20,873 nucleotides of DNA, taken from assembly GCA_029983625.1 (NCBI GenBank), contig JASBZF010000021.1:1-20873 (forward strand), written 5' to 3'. This DNA comes from Pauljensenia sp. Lineage in GTDB: Bacteria > Actinomycetota > Actinomycetes > Actinomycetales > Actinomycetaceae. Shown here piece by piece: positions 13,900-20,873 of the stretch (position 1 is the stretch's first letter; each line of letters opens with the position of its first letter). Position numbers and translations under genes: made by a program. The notes beneath the pieces were generated by a model that saw only the letters and a list, made by a program, of their open reading frames with translations, ran no database searches and was not told the origin of the DNA.

Positions 13900-16027
13900 G
13901 GACAGAAAAGAGGGAGTTCACACGCGCGTTTGACGCGAGGGCATCGATTAAAACTTCCACCCCATCACCATCACCGAGCGGCACCCGCCAATTCGGATAC
14001 TCCAAATAGGTGCCCGGTAGGTTCTGCGGTCTACGATCACCTACCGCATCCACAAGCGAAGCCACCACCAGCTGCGATGATGTTTGTGCCACATACGCAT
14101 ACAGGGCTTCGATGATTTCCCTATCGCCAGGCGAAGCCGAATGGACAAGCCCCCACTCACGCAGACGTGCCGTCATTTGTTCCAGTTCAAGACGATCCCG
14201 TGCCCGCACCGACTCGACCTTTTCCACAAGAAGCCCTAATTCGTGGCGCAAAGTTGTCTGAATCCCCTGAAGGTAACCTGCGGTTGGTGGAAGATCGTGC
14301 GTGTTCACGGCCGCGAGACATTCTCGCCGATACGCATCAGGATGTAACGGCCAACCGCCCTCGTCCTTTTCAAACCACAGGACCGAGGTACCGAGGATCC
14401 CTCGCTCACGCAGGTAATCACGCACCCAGGGTTCCAGTGTCCCCAGATCCTCACCGATGACGACCGCACCGGCACGCTGCGCTTCGATCAGTACGGTGCC
14501 CACCATCGCTTCATGGTCGTAGTAGACGTAAGTCCCTTCGGATGCTCCAGCTCCTGCGGGAATCCACCACAAACGGAAAAGCCCCAAAATATGATCGATC
14601 CGAATGGCACCGGCATTCACTAAAGCAGCTCGCACCATGTGACGCAAGGGCTCGTATCCTGCTTCGGCCAAAGCGCGCGGTGACCACGGCGGCTCCGACC
14701 AGTCTTGTCCCTGCTGCGAATACATATCCGGCGGAGCACCCACCGTCATGCCCTTCGCGAAGAGTTCGTGATGCGCCCAAGTTTCCGAGCCTTTTGCGTG
14801 AACACCAACAGCTAAGTCGGCCATCACACCGATGTCCATACCTACTGATTTGGCCACTTGATGTGCGTGGCGGAACTGCTGCGAAGCAATCCATTGGCAC
14901 CACTGCCAAAACTCGACGCGATCAGCGAGTTCGAGGCGAGCTTGATCTGCGCTCGGAGCATCGCAAGAACCCACCTCATCGGGAAGTACAACACCTTCAT
15001 TTGCTTCTACTAGCGCACACCAGAGCGCAAAGTTATGCAGATCCTGGCCGCCCTCGGCAACGAAATGACGGAACTGTGAATTACGGTGGTAGGAACGCGG
15101 CACCGCAAAAAGCAATTCCAGAGCTTTACGTTTCGCTTCCCAAGTGCGATCGCGATCAATGAGGGCGTGCGCCGTATCCGCTGCATTGGCGGTAACACGC
15201 AGCTCTTCGATAGCTTTTTTCGCCTCAAGAGACAGCGCCGAGTATTCGTGAATCGCTTCGGGGCGCACGTAGATCGGATTCACCCACCTGCGAGAAACCG
15301 GCAGATAGGGGGAACTTTCCATCGGCGCGATCGGCGAAGCAGCATGAATGGGATTCATGAGCAGGAAATCAGCACCACGGTCAGCACAGATGGCGAGCAA
15401 GTCCGCCAAGTCTTCCGCATCCCCTAAACCCCAGGATTTCGACGAGCGCGTCGAATACAACTGTGCTGCCACACCCCAACGCCGTTTCCCATCAGCAAGC
15501 GAACCATTATCAATCCGATTCGGCGCGACAAGCAGGGTCGTCGAATGTACCTCTCCGCCTTCAAGTGTGGCGATCACCCGATGCCACCCCGCATCCAGGT
15601 GAGCGGGAGTTTCAAAAGTTGCACGCCCCACCAAGCCACCATCGACCCACTTCGGGGGCACCCAACGGTCACATTGAACGCATTCTCCTGTACTTCCGTC
15701 CTCGGCAACCCAGGTCACTCGCACCCAGGTGCCATCGGGAACGTGGACGGGGAACTCGCGGCAGGTGCCGACACGTGCGACGATCGTTGCCGGTAGTACA
15801 CGTTTCCACTCTCTTTCCTCGGTTTCTTTGAGTGCGGCGCGCACCTCTTCCACCGTTGAGGAAGCAGAAACCGCAACACCGAGCGAGTGAAGAACCGCAA
15901 GGAGAGATTCGGCGCTCACATCTTTTTGCGTGCCGTACCAGTCACAAAAGTGAACTGAAACGCCATTTCCTTCGGCAAGCGCGCGCAGAGCTTCCATATC
16001 GGTGCTTGCAGGGGCAGTGAGATCCAC
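13862..16027 (-). CDS. malQ: 4-alpha-glucanotransferase (amylomaltase)
   Basis: A 721-residue GH77 enzyme that transfers glucan segments between maltodextrins and releases glucose in maltose and glycogen use. The long N-terminal part (about 1-170) is the extra domain of the bacterial MalQ type. Catalytic motifs are IRIDHILG (nucleophile Asp478), VVIGEDLGTL (acid/base Glu526) and NTHDLPPTAGYLQG (Asp578). The sugar-binding SPYLPVSRRWVNPIY (239-253) also fits. Start is GTG at 16027, with AAAGGAG upstream. Its last 38 bases lie under the end of the convergent EIIA gene. A second EIIB gene lies 100 bases upstream on the same strand; TACACT (16063-16068, minus strand) may be a separate malQ -10. 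Confidence 0.95.
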   Translation of the reverse strand: MDLTAPASTDMEALRALAEGNGVSVHFCDWYGTQKDVSAESLLAVLHSLGVAVSASSTVEEVRAALKETEEREWKRVLPATIVARVGTCREFPVHVPDGTWVRVTWVAEDGSTGECVQCDRWVPPKWVDGGLVGRATFETPAHLDAGWHRVIATLEGGEVHSTTLLVAPNRIDNGSLADGKRRWGVAAQLYSTRSSKSWGLGDAEDLADLLAICADRGADFLLMNPIHAASPIAPMESSPYLPVSRRWVNPIYVRPEAIHEYSALSLEAKKAIEELRVTANAADTAHALIDRDRTWEAKRKALELLFAVPRSYHRNSQFRHFVAEGGQDLHNFALWCALVEANEGVVLPDEVGSCDAPSADQARLELADRVEFWQWCQWIASQQFRHAHQVAKSVGMDIGVMADLAVGVHAKGSETWAHHELFAKGMTVGAPPDMYSQQGQDWSEPPWSPRALAEAGYEPLRHMVRAALVNAGAIRIDHILGLFRLWWIPAGAGASEGTYVYYDHEAMVGTVLIEAQRAGAVVIGEDLGTLEPWVRDYLRERGILGTSVLWFEKDEGGWPLHPDAYRRECLAAVNTHDLPPTAGYLQGIQTTLRHELGLLVEKVESVRARDRLELEQMTARLREWGLVHSASPGDREIIEALYAYVAQTSSQLVVASLVDAVGDRRPQNLPGTYLEYPNWRVPLGDGDGVEVLIDALASNARVNSLFSVLNAQVKGERNRM

Positions 16028-16062
16028 GAATCCGGCTCCTTTGTTCGCATCGTGTGAGCGTT

Positions 16063-16068
16063 AGTGTA
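16063..16068 (-). promoter_or_regulatory. Possible -10 element of malQ
   Basis: TACACT on the minus strand lies 36-41 bases before the GTG start. The surrounding ACACTAA also occurs at a similar distance before the upstream EIIB gene. No clear -35 hexamer is present. Confidence 0.3.
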
Positions 16069-16127
16069 ATTCCCTGAGATCTTCTGGGGACGGCCTCGGA
16101 CAGAAAAAACTCAAAGCGTGTGCGCCT

Positions 16128-16376
16128 TCACGCCAATACTTCGCCCGCGCCTATTCTTTTCATGTCGTCAGCGATGGCATCTGAAGCCTTCCCGGCGACG
16201 ATCTGCACAATCTGTCCTGATCGCACGACGGCAAGCACGCAGTCCACGCGCAGTCTCGCTTCCTTCACGCGGGTTTGATCACGAACTTCCACTCGAATCC
16301 GCAGCGCACAGGGTTCAATGCTTCGGATGTTCTCATGTCCACCCAGTGCGTCGATCAGTTCGACAGCTGCGCTCAT
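16128..16376 (-). CDS. Second PTS EIIB domain protein, glucose family
   Basis: An 82-residue stand-alone EIIB, a paralogue of the one at 13184. Cys23 in EPCALRIRVEV occupies the same position as in the first copy. The start pattern (ELIDALGGHENIRSIE) and a later SGQIVQIVAG segment also align. The middle differs (a DCVLAVVRSG stretch), so the two copies have diverged and probably serve different permeases. AAAGGGG six bases upstream fixes the start at 16376 within a longer frame. Next on this strand is malQ after 100 bases, so this protein might belong to maltose or glucan use, which is inference. No EIIC is near. Confidence 0.87.
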   Translation of the reverse strand: MSAAVELIDALGGHENIRSIEPCALRIRVEVRDQTRVKEARLRVDCVLAVVRSGQIVQIVAGKASDAIADDMKRIGAGEVLA

Positions 16377-16409
16377 TGATCCCCTTTCCCTCATTGTTGC
16401 GATTCTTAT

Positions 16410-16423
16410 CACACATTAGTGTG
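16410..16423. promoter_or_regulatory. Palindrome in the EIIB/tesB divergent promoter region
   Basis: CACAC-ATTA-GTGTG is a perfect 5-bp inverted repeat with a 4-base spacer, located 34-47 bases before the second EIIB gene and about 70 bases before tesB. It could be an operator or part of a -10 region (CACACT on the minus strand). Confidence 0.35.
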
Positions 16424-16491
16424 CTTCTCTCCCAGCAGGCAAGATCGGGCGCCACAGTCCATCCTCGTGGCAGTGAAGGACAATAGAGGAC

Positions 16492-17439
16492 ATGACTCGA
16501 CCCGTCGCTGTTCCTTTGATTTCGACTGAACCCGTCGCTTCAGTCCTACGGATCCTCGCCCTTGAAGAAAGTGGGGAGGATACTTTCACAGGGTATTCAC
16601 TCCCCCAGGTGCGGCGCGTCTACGGAGGCCAAGTCATCGCCCAGGCTCTGCTCGCAGCTGCGGCAACCCTTGAGGAAGCCCGTCTCCCCCATTCTTTCCA
16701 CGCTTACTTTATGCGCGGCGGTAATCCTTTAGCGCCTTTCACTGTGAAGGTTGAGCGCCTGCGTGACGGTCGTTCTTTTTCGTCGCGTCGCGCGGTGTGT
16801 TCCCAGGACGGAAAAGAAATCCTCGCTCTTCACGCTTCCTTTGAGGGCGAAGAAGAAGGGCTTGTTTTTACTTCTTCTGCCCCCAAAGTTCCCCCTCCTC
16901 AAGATCTTCACTCTGCTCTTGAGATTTTCAGAGCGATCGATCATCCCGTAGGACGATTCCTCGGGAAAACAAGCGCTTTCGATGTGCGCCACGTCCAGCA
17001 ATCCCTGTACACGAAGCCCGATCCGACGCGCGCTCATACGCAGCAGTTGTGGATGAAACCTCGGGCAGCGATCCCCACTTCTGCTGGACAGCATCTTCAT
17101 CGCGCTTTGCTTGCCTACGTGATTGACCAGATTATGTTTGAACCGGCAATGCGCGTCCTCGGCCTGTCGTGGATGACACCGGGAATGTCCGCTGCCTCCC
17201 TCGATCATGCGATGTGGTTTCACCGCGATCTCGATATCAACGAATGGCTTCTTTTTGACGGCGAATGCTCCAATGTGAACAACGGTCGATCCTTGTGTCG
17301 TTGCAAGGTGTTCACTTCTAAGGGCGTTCTTCTCGCAGAAGCCGAACAGCAGGGAATGTTACGAATCCCCAGGGATGGTCATCGCGCTTCAAGTCGTTGG
17401 GGTTTTGGTGTTCCCTCTGCTGCTCACCCCTCGATCTGA
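16492..17439 (+). CDS. tesB: Acyl-CoA thioesterase II
   Basis: A 315-residue cytoplasmic double-hotdog thioesterase that hydrolyses medium- and long-chain acyl-CoA. The first hotdog contains the RVYGGQVIAQAL helix (42-53) and HSFHAYFMRGG. The second contains LAYVIDQ, SLDHAMWFHRDLDINEWLLFD and the EQQGMLR end. Catalytic residues align with Escherichia coli TesB Asp204, Thr228 and Gln278 as Asp212, Ser236 and Gln286, with identical spacing; Ser for Thr keeps the hydroxyl. AGAGGA lies close before the ATG. It is divergent from the second EIIB gene and has no metabolic link to its neighbours. The protein ends with a short tail of low similarity. Confidence 0.94.
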   Translation: MTRPVAVPLISTEPVASVLRILALEESGEDTFTGYSLPQVRRVYGGQVIAQALLAAAATLEEARLPHSFHAYFMRGGNPLAPFTVKVERLRDGRSFSSRRAVCSQDGKEILALHASFEGEEEGLVFTSSAPKVPPPQDLHSALEIFRAIDHPVGRFLGKTSAFDVRHVQQSLYTKPDPTRAHTQQLWMKPRAAIPTSAGQHLHRALLAYVIDQIMFEPAMRVLGLSWMTPGMSAASLDHAMWFHRDLDINEWLLFDGECSNVNNGRSLCRCKVFTSKGVLLAEAEQQGMLRIPRDGHRASSRWGFGVPSAAHPSI

Positions 17440-17629
17440 AATGTCAGTCTCCATCGAAAAGCGAAGATCACTTCAACATGGGAAGGCTTTTATAGACGCA
17501 TCGGCATCCTGGATGAAAAATTGGAGTGGGTGCGCAAATAGTGCGTGTTCGTAGGCGCAGCGTATGGCATTGCCTTCTTTTATGAAGCAAAGAGGGAAAA
17601 AGCATGTGTGAAATGAGGGCGGAAACATC

Positions 17630-17672
17630 CACGAGGGCGAGACTGTCGCGTGATGCTGGCCCCGCCCTCGTG
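17630..17672. terminator. Terminator between tesB and ettA
   Basis: CACGAGGGCG (17630-17639) and CGCCCTCGTG (17663-17672) form a perfect 10-bp stem with a 23-base loop, just after the ettA stop and downstream of convergent tesB. GAGGGCGG (17615-17622) can pair with the same right arm, giving a competing stem. The rest of the 249-base gap holds no gene I can support. Confidence 0.6.
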
Positions 17673-17688
17673 AACTCGAAGAAAAGAT

Positions 17689-19371
17689 TCAGTCGCGCAA
17701 AAGCTTACGGTGGGTGACGCGATGCGGATTCGCGGCCTCAGCCCCTAGGCGTTCGATCTTATTCTTCTCATAGGACTCGAAGTTCCCTTCGTACCAGTAC
17801 CAGTGAGCGGGATCGTCTTCTGTCCCCTCCCAGGCAAGGATATGAGTAGCGACACGGTCAAGGAACCAGCGATCGTGAGTGACGACGACAGCACAACCTG
17901 GGAACTGCAAAAGGGCGTTCTCCAGGGAACCGAGGGTTTCCACGTCGAGGTCGTTCGTGGGTTCGTCAAGCAAAAGCAGGTTGCCACCTTGCTTCAAAGT
18001 AAGAGCAAGATTCAGTCGATTACGTTCTCCACCTGAAAGAACACCAGCAGGTTTTTGCTGATCCGGGCCTTTGAATCCGAAGGCGGACACATAGGCGCGC
18101 GAAGGCATCTCAACATTGCCGACCTGAATGTAATCCAGACCATCAGAGACAACTTGCCACAGGGTTTTCTCAGGATCGATACCTGCCCTGTTTTGATCGA
18201 CGTAGGAAATTTTCACCGTCTCGCCGATCGTCAGCTCACCGCTATCAAGTGGCTCAAGGCCAACAATCGTCTTGAAAAGCGTCGTCTTTCCTACGCCATT
18301 CGGGCCGATCACTCCGACAATGCCATTGCGCGGCAGCGAGAAAGAAAGACCGTCAATAAGGGTGCGTTCTCCGAATCCCTTCTTCAGATCCTTTGCTTCA
18401 ATGACAACCGAACCCAAGCGCGGCCCCGGAGGAATCTGAATCTCCTCAAAGTCGAGCTTGCGTGTACGTTCCGCCTCAGCCGCCATTTCTTCGTAGCGTT
18501 CCAGCCTGGCCTTTGACTTCGCTTGACGTCCCTTGGGATTGGAACGCACCCACTCCAGCTCTTCCTTGAGGCGTTTTGCCAGCTTCGCATCTTTTTGACC
18601 CTGAACCTGAAGACGCTTTTCTTTAGTCTCAAGGTAGGTCGAATAGTTCCCCTCGTAGGGGTAGAGGTGACCGCGATCAACTTCAGCGATCCAACCGGCA
18701 ACATGGTCAAGGAAATAGCGGTCGTGGGTGACGGCAATAACGGCACCGGCGTAAGTGGACAGATGCTTTTCCAACCAGAGCACAGACTCAGCATCAAGAT
18801 GGTTCGTCGGCTCGTCGAGGAGAAGAAGATCGGGGGCTTCAATGAGGAGGCGACACAGGGCTACGCGGCGTCTTTCACCACCGGAAAGAACCGAAACGGG
18901 CTGGTCAGCGGGCGGGCAACGCAAGGCATCCATTGCCTGCTCAAGCTGAGAATCGATATCCCAAGCGTTCGCGGCATCCAATGCGTCCTGAAGTTTGCCC
19001 ATCTCATCCATCAGGGCATCAAAGTCAGCATCTGGATCTGCCATTTGGGCGGAAATCTCATTGAAACGCTCAAGTTTGGCAAAAATATCAGCCGCACCTA
19101 GACGAACATTTTCAATGACGGTTTTGGAATCGTCGAGCTTGGGTTCTTGCTCAAGGATGCCAACCGTATAACCGGCGCTGAGACGCGCCTCGCCGTTGCT
19201 TGGCTCGTCAAGACCAGCCATGATCTTCAGAATTGATGACTTGCCCGCGCCGTTAGGACCGACCATGCCGATCTTTGCGCCTGGGAAGAAGGACATGCTG
19301 ACGTCATCGAGGATCACCTTGTCCCCGTGCGCCTTGCGAGCCTTAATCATCTGGTAGATGTACTCAGCCAC
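17689..19371 (-). CDS. ettA: Energy-dependent translational throttle protein EttA (ABC-F)
   Basis: A 560-residue soluble ABC-F ATPase with two nucleotide-binding domains that binds the ribosomal E site and gates the first steps of elongation according to cellular energy state. Domain 1: Walker A GPNGAGKSS (38-46), signature LSGGERRR (162-169), Walker B LLLLDEPTNHLD (182-193), switch His in VTHDRYF. The linker, charged and helical (about 240-310, with KLAKRLKEELEWVRSNPKGR), is the tRNA-contacting PtIM. Domain 2: GPNGVGKTT (356-364), LSGGERNRL (445-453), LLLLDEPTNDLD (465-476), VTHDRWF. Length matches EttA. Start is GTG at 19371 with GGAG upstream; a longer frame begins in low-similarity sequence. 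Its leader carries a small perfect hairpin. Confidence 0.97.
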   Translation of the reverse strand: MAEYIYQMIKARKAHGDKVILDDVSMSFFPGAKIGMVGPNGAGKSSILKIMAGLDEPSNGEARLSAGYTVGILEQEPKLDDSKTVIENVRLGAADIFAKLERFNEISAQMADPDADFDALMDEMGKLQDALDAANAWDIDSQLEQAMDALRCPPADQPVSVLSGGERRRVALCRLLIEAPDLLLLDEPTNHLDAESVLWLEKHLSTYAGAVIAVTHDRYFLDHVAGWIAEVDRGHLYPYEGNYSTYLETKEKRLQVQGQKDAKLAKRLKEELEWVRSNPKGRQAKSKARLERYEEMAAEAERTRKLDFEEIQIPPGPRLGSVVIEAKDLKKGFGERTLIDGLSFSLPRNGIVGVIGPNGVGKTTLFKTIVGLEPLDSGELTIGETVKISYVDQNRAGIDPEKTLWQVVSDGLDYIQVGNVEMPSRAYVSAFGFKGPDQQKPAGVLSGGERNRLNLALTLKQGGNLLLLDEPTNDLDVETLGSLENALLQFPGCAVVVTHDRWFLDRVATHILAWEGTEDDPAHWYWYEGNFESYEKNKIERLGAEAANPHRVTHRKLLRD

Positions 19372-19397
19372 TGTTCTCCATCCGAAGTGGTGGGGTG

Positions 19398-19412
19398 GGC
19401 AGCATCGCTGCC
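19398..19412 (-). promoter_or_regulatory. Small hairpin in the ettA leader
   Basis: GGCAGC-ATC-GCTGCC is a perfect 6-bp stem with a 3-base loop, ending 26 bases before the ettA start codon on the minus strand. A -10-like TAGCAT (19425-19430, minus strand) lies just upstream. A role in controlling ettA is possible but unproven. Confidence 0.35.
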
Positions 19413-19448
19413 AAGGTCGCTTCCATGCTAGGCCACACCCCGCCCTTT

Positions 19449-19467
19449 CGGGCCTTTCACAGGCCCG
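19449..19467 (-). terminator. Hairpin after the SSB gene
   Basis: CGGGCCT, a 5-base loop and AGGCCCG form a 7-bp stem just after the SSB stop at 19491. Flanking CCACA-GCCC and GGGC-TGTGG segments can extend it with mismatches. No T-run is present on the minus strand. Confidence 0.5.
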
Positions 19468-19490
19468 ATCTGGGCGTGGATGTGGACACG

Positions 19491-20162
19491 TCACATCTCA
19501 TATCGCCCGAATACTCCTGGATTTTCGATGCCGCAGTCCCCCTCATTTTCCGCAGAGTGACTCTCTTCTTTTGAGTCACGACACGCTTTGCTGTCCAGGC
19601 TTTCTTCAGTGTCAATACCTGCGGCAGTGTTCACTTCGTCTTCGAATATGTCTTCCTCTCCCATTTCGCTTTCTCTTTCTGCCTCCTCGAAACTGATTGT
19701 GAAGTCATCTTCCACCAGGTCATTTTCTTCCCTTTCTTCTGTGCGAAGCGGTGCCGAAGAGGACGTGATCGCCGTATCCTGGCACACTTCAGGAATTTCG
19801 ACCTTCGGTGCTCGCGCGTAGGCGGAACGTCCATGAGCCAGGTCATGACCGATTGACTGTGCGGTAATCACAAGCTCGGCATGTACTTTGCCGTTCTTGT
19901 CGATCCACGTATGAGCACTTGGCCGACCCACAACGATCACAGGTTCACCCTTTTTGATCGAATGTAAAGCGTTGTCAGCTAAGCGTTCCCAGGCTCTTAC
20001 CGAATACCAGTGCGTGCGCCCCTGCACGAGTTCACCGTTTGCAGCGGCAAACCAGTTCGTAACTGCCAGCCTGAACCTCGTTGTCATTTGCCCGTTCACG
20101 CTTGTGTGTGCGGCAAGTTCGGTGCCCACTCTGCCCCGCAAAGTGATTGTTGTATCGCTCAT
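19491..20162 (-). CDS. ssb: Single-stranded DNA-binding protein with atypical tail
   Basis: A 223-residue protein with an N-terminal OB-fold (about 1-112) that binds single-stranded DNA, followed by a long acidic disordered tail. The OB-fold shows the family order: ITLRGRVGTELAA, TTRFRLAVTNWF, THWYSVRAWERLADNA, KKGEPVIVVGRPS, AELVITAQSIGHDL. The tail (about 140-212) is rich in Glu, Asp and Ser, but the protein ends in GVFGRYEM rather than the acidic DDDIPF-like tip that recruits partner proteins. The ATG at 20162 has AAGGAGG upstream, a very strong site, so the longer frame from 20270 is rejected. It is probably a secondary SSB rather than the essential one, since no rpsF/rpsR neighbours are seen. 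Confidence 0.85.
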   Translation of the reverse strand: MSDTTITLRGRVGTELAAHTSVNGQMTTRFRLAVTNWFAAANGELVQGRTHWYSVRAWERLADNALHSIKKGEPVIVVGRPSAHTWIDKNGKVHAELVITAQSIGHDLAHGRSAYARAPKVEIPEVCQDTAITSSSAPLRTEEREENDLVEDDFTISFEEAERESEMGEEDIFEDEVNTAAGIDTEESLDSKACRDSKEESHSAENEGDCGIENPGVFGRYEM

Positions 20163-20291
20163 AGCTCCTCCTTGAATCGCCGACCGTGTTGTCGGTAGGA
20201 ACAAGAGTGGACCGAAACGCTTTCTTTCTGCTTCACGCCTCACTGCCATCTGTGGATCATCGGGATGCAAGGCATTCTGTGGATACTGTGC

Positions 20292-20319
20292 GGGGTGCAG
20301 ACCTGAAGATCCGCACCCC
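20292..20319 (-). terminator. Hairpin after orn
   Basis: GGGGTGC (20292-20298) and GCACCCC (20313-20319) form a 7-bp stem with a 14-base loop, 24 bases after the orn stop. It probably ends the orn transcript, though no T-run follows. Confidence 0.45.
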
Positions 20320-20342
20320 AGACAACACTCACGCTTTCAGTT

Positions 20343-20873
20343 TCACCCCTGAACCCCTAAAGCCGGGATATTGAGGGCCAGAACCTCTTGGCGCGCCTGC
20401 TCTGCCTGCGCTTTGGTCACTGGAGTGTCTGGGAAAAGAAGACGACGATAGTAGGCGAGTTCTTGAATGGACTCCAAAATATCCGCAAGTGCCCTGTGCC
20501 CCCCGTGTTTTACGGGTGCTCCTTCGAAGGCTGTGCGCTGCCAGCGTCGCGCGAGTTCTTTCAGTGTGGACACGTCGAGGATGCGGTAATGGAGGTGGCG
20601 AATCACCTCAGGCATATTGGCTTCAAGGAAAGTTTTGTCGGTTCCTACGGAGTTACCGGCAAGCAGAGCTTTCCCGGCCTGTGGAACGTGGCGGCGAATA
20701 TATGTCATGACTTGTTGTTGCGCTTCATCCATGCTCACGCCTCGAGCAAGATCATCAAGGAGTCCGGAGGAGGTGTGCATGTTACGCACGAACTCATACA
20801 TGCGATCGAGTGCCGATAGGTCAGGAGTGATGAGGACATCGATTCCTAGATCTACGGGGTTGAGATCTGAATC
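20343..20873 (-). CDS. orn: Oligoribonuclease (3' part; 5' end outside the window)
   Basis: The C-terminal 176 residues of a DEDDh exoribonuclease that degrades short oligoribonucleotides (nanoRNA, pGpG) to mononucleotides. The frame stays open to the window edge, and the residues before the internal Met at 20801 (DLNPVDLGIDVLITP) match the family, so the true start lies beyond 20873. Roughly 25-30 residues are missing, including the first catalytic D-x-E motif. Visible motifs: MHTSSGL, ALLAGNSVGTDKTFLEANMP with the second catalytic Asp region, YRILDVSTLKELARRW, and KHGGHRALADILESI with the catalytic His and Asp. It is followed by a hairpin and then the SSB gene on the same strand, 180 bases away. 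Confidence 0.95.
   Translation of the reverse strand, partial: DSDLNPVDLGIDVLITPDLSALDRMYEFVRNMHTSSGLLDDLARGVSMDEAQQQVMTYIRRHVPQAGKALLAGNSVGTDKTFLEANMPEVIRHLHYRILDVSTLKELARRWQRTAFEGAPVKHGGHRALADILESIQELAYYRRLLFPDTPVTKAQAEQARQEVLALNIPALGVQG

Noticed and set aside
14542..15162. Plus-strand open frame of 206 codons
   Set aside because: It is fully antisense to malQ, whose catalytic motifs are clear. The composition is Arg/His/Pro-rich as expected of a shadow frame.
17440..17610. Possible small RNA or gene remnant in the lower-GC gap after tesB
   Set aside because: No promoter, strong secondary structure or similarity was recognised; only a weak TTGC-TTC/GAAGCAA hairpin near 17570-17590 is present.
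17604..17717. Possible 37-codon peptide (MCEMRAETS...) between tesB and ettA
   Set aside because: It overlaps the terminator stem and the 3' end of ettA on the opposite strand, and its ribosome-binding site is weak.
1..20873. Mobile element, prophage, defence system or CRISPR array
   Set aside because: No transposase, integrase, phage, nuclease-defence or repeat-spacer pattern was seen on either strand.

Overview
This window looks like ordinary chromosome of a high-GC Gram-positive bacterium, most likely in or near the Actinomycetaceae (Actinomyces/Schaalia/Mobiluncus-like). The evidence is the actinobacterial set: a DUF3043 membrane protein, an Rv3143-like lone receiver protein, an actinobacterial EttA of 560 residues, a bacterial-type MalQ of about 720 residues, stand-alone EIIB and EIIA domains of the glucose PTS family, many GTG/TTG starts, and base composition that looks moderately GC-rich by eye. 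The genus is an inference. I see 22 protein genes and no tRNA, rRNA, CRISPR array, insertion sequence or phage gene. No gap without a gene exceeds 300 bases.

Layout. (1) 20-4372, all minus strand: M20 peptidase and a degenerate glycerate-kinase-family protein (overlapping stop/start), then erpA and an FKBP lipoprotein, a hairpin, and the receiver protein. (2) 4465-7650, all plus strand: DUF3043 protein, an unrecognised 166-residue protein whose ribosome-binding site lies inside a perfect hairpin, pyrD, and a SpoU-type RNA methyltransferase. A strong terminator separates these from the next block. (3) 7766-12009, minus strand: a sodium-coupled amino acid transporter with its 48-residue small subunit, UDP-galactopyranose mutase and a family 2 glycosyltransferase. 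(4) 12253-13899, plus strand: a Cof-type HAD phosphatase, then overlapping PTS EIIB and EIIA genes. (5) 13862-16376, minus strand: malQ, whose end overlaps the EIIA gene, preceded by a second EIIB gene. (6) tesB (plus strand), then ettA, an SSB-family gene and the 3' part of orn (minus strand), the last cut by the window edge.

How they work together. Carbohydrate import and use (PTS EIIB/EIIA, second EIIB, MalQ, HAD sugar phosphatase) form one theme, although no EIIC permease is present. Galactofuranose synthesis and transfer (glf plus GT2) suggests a surface glycan. The rest is housekeeping: Fe-S cluster delivery, pyrimidine synthesis, RNA modification and turnover, translation control and DNA binding.

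I found no convincing new multi-gene system. The most unusual signals are the start-codon hairpin at 5150-5188, the glycerate-kinase-family protein that has lost family motifs, the two EIIB genes without a permease, and the SSB with an atypical C-terminus.
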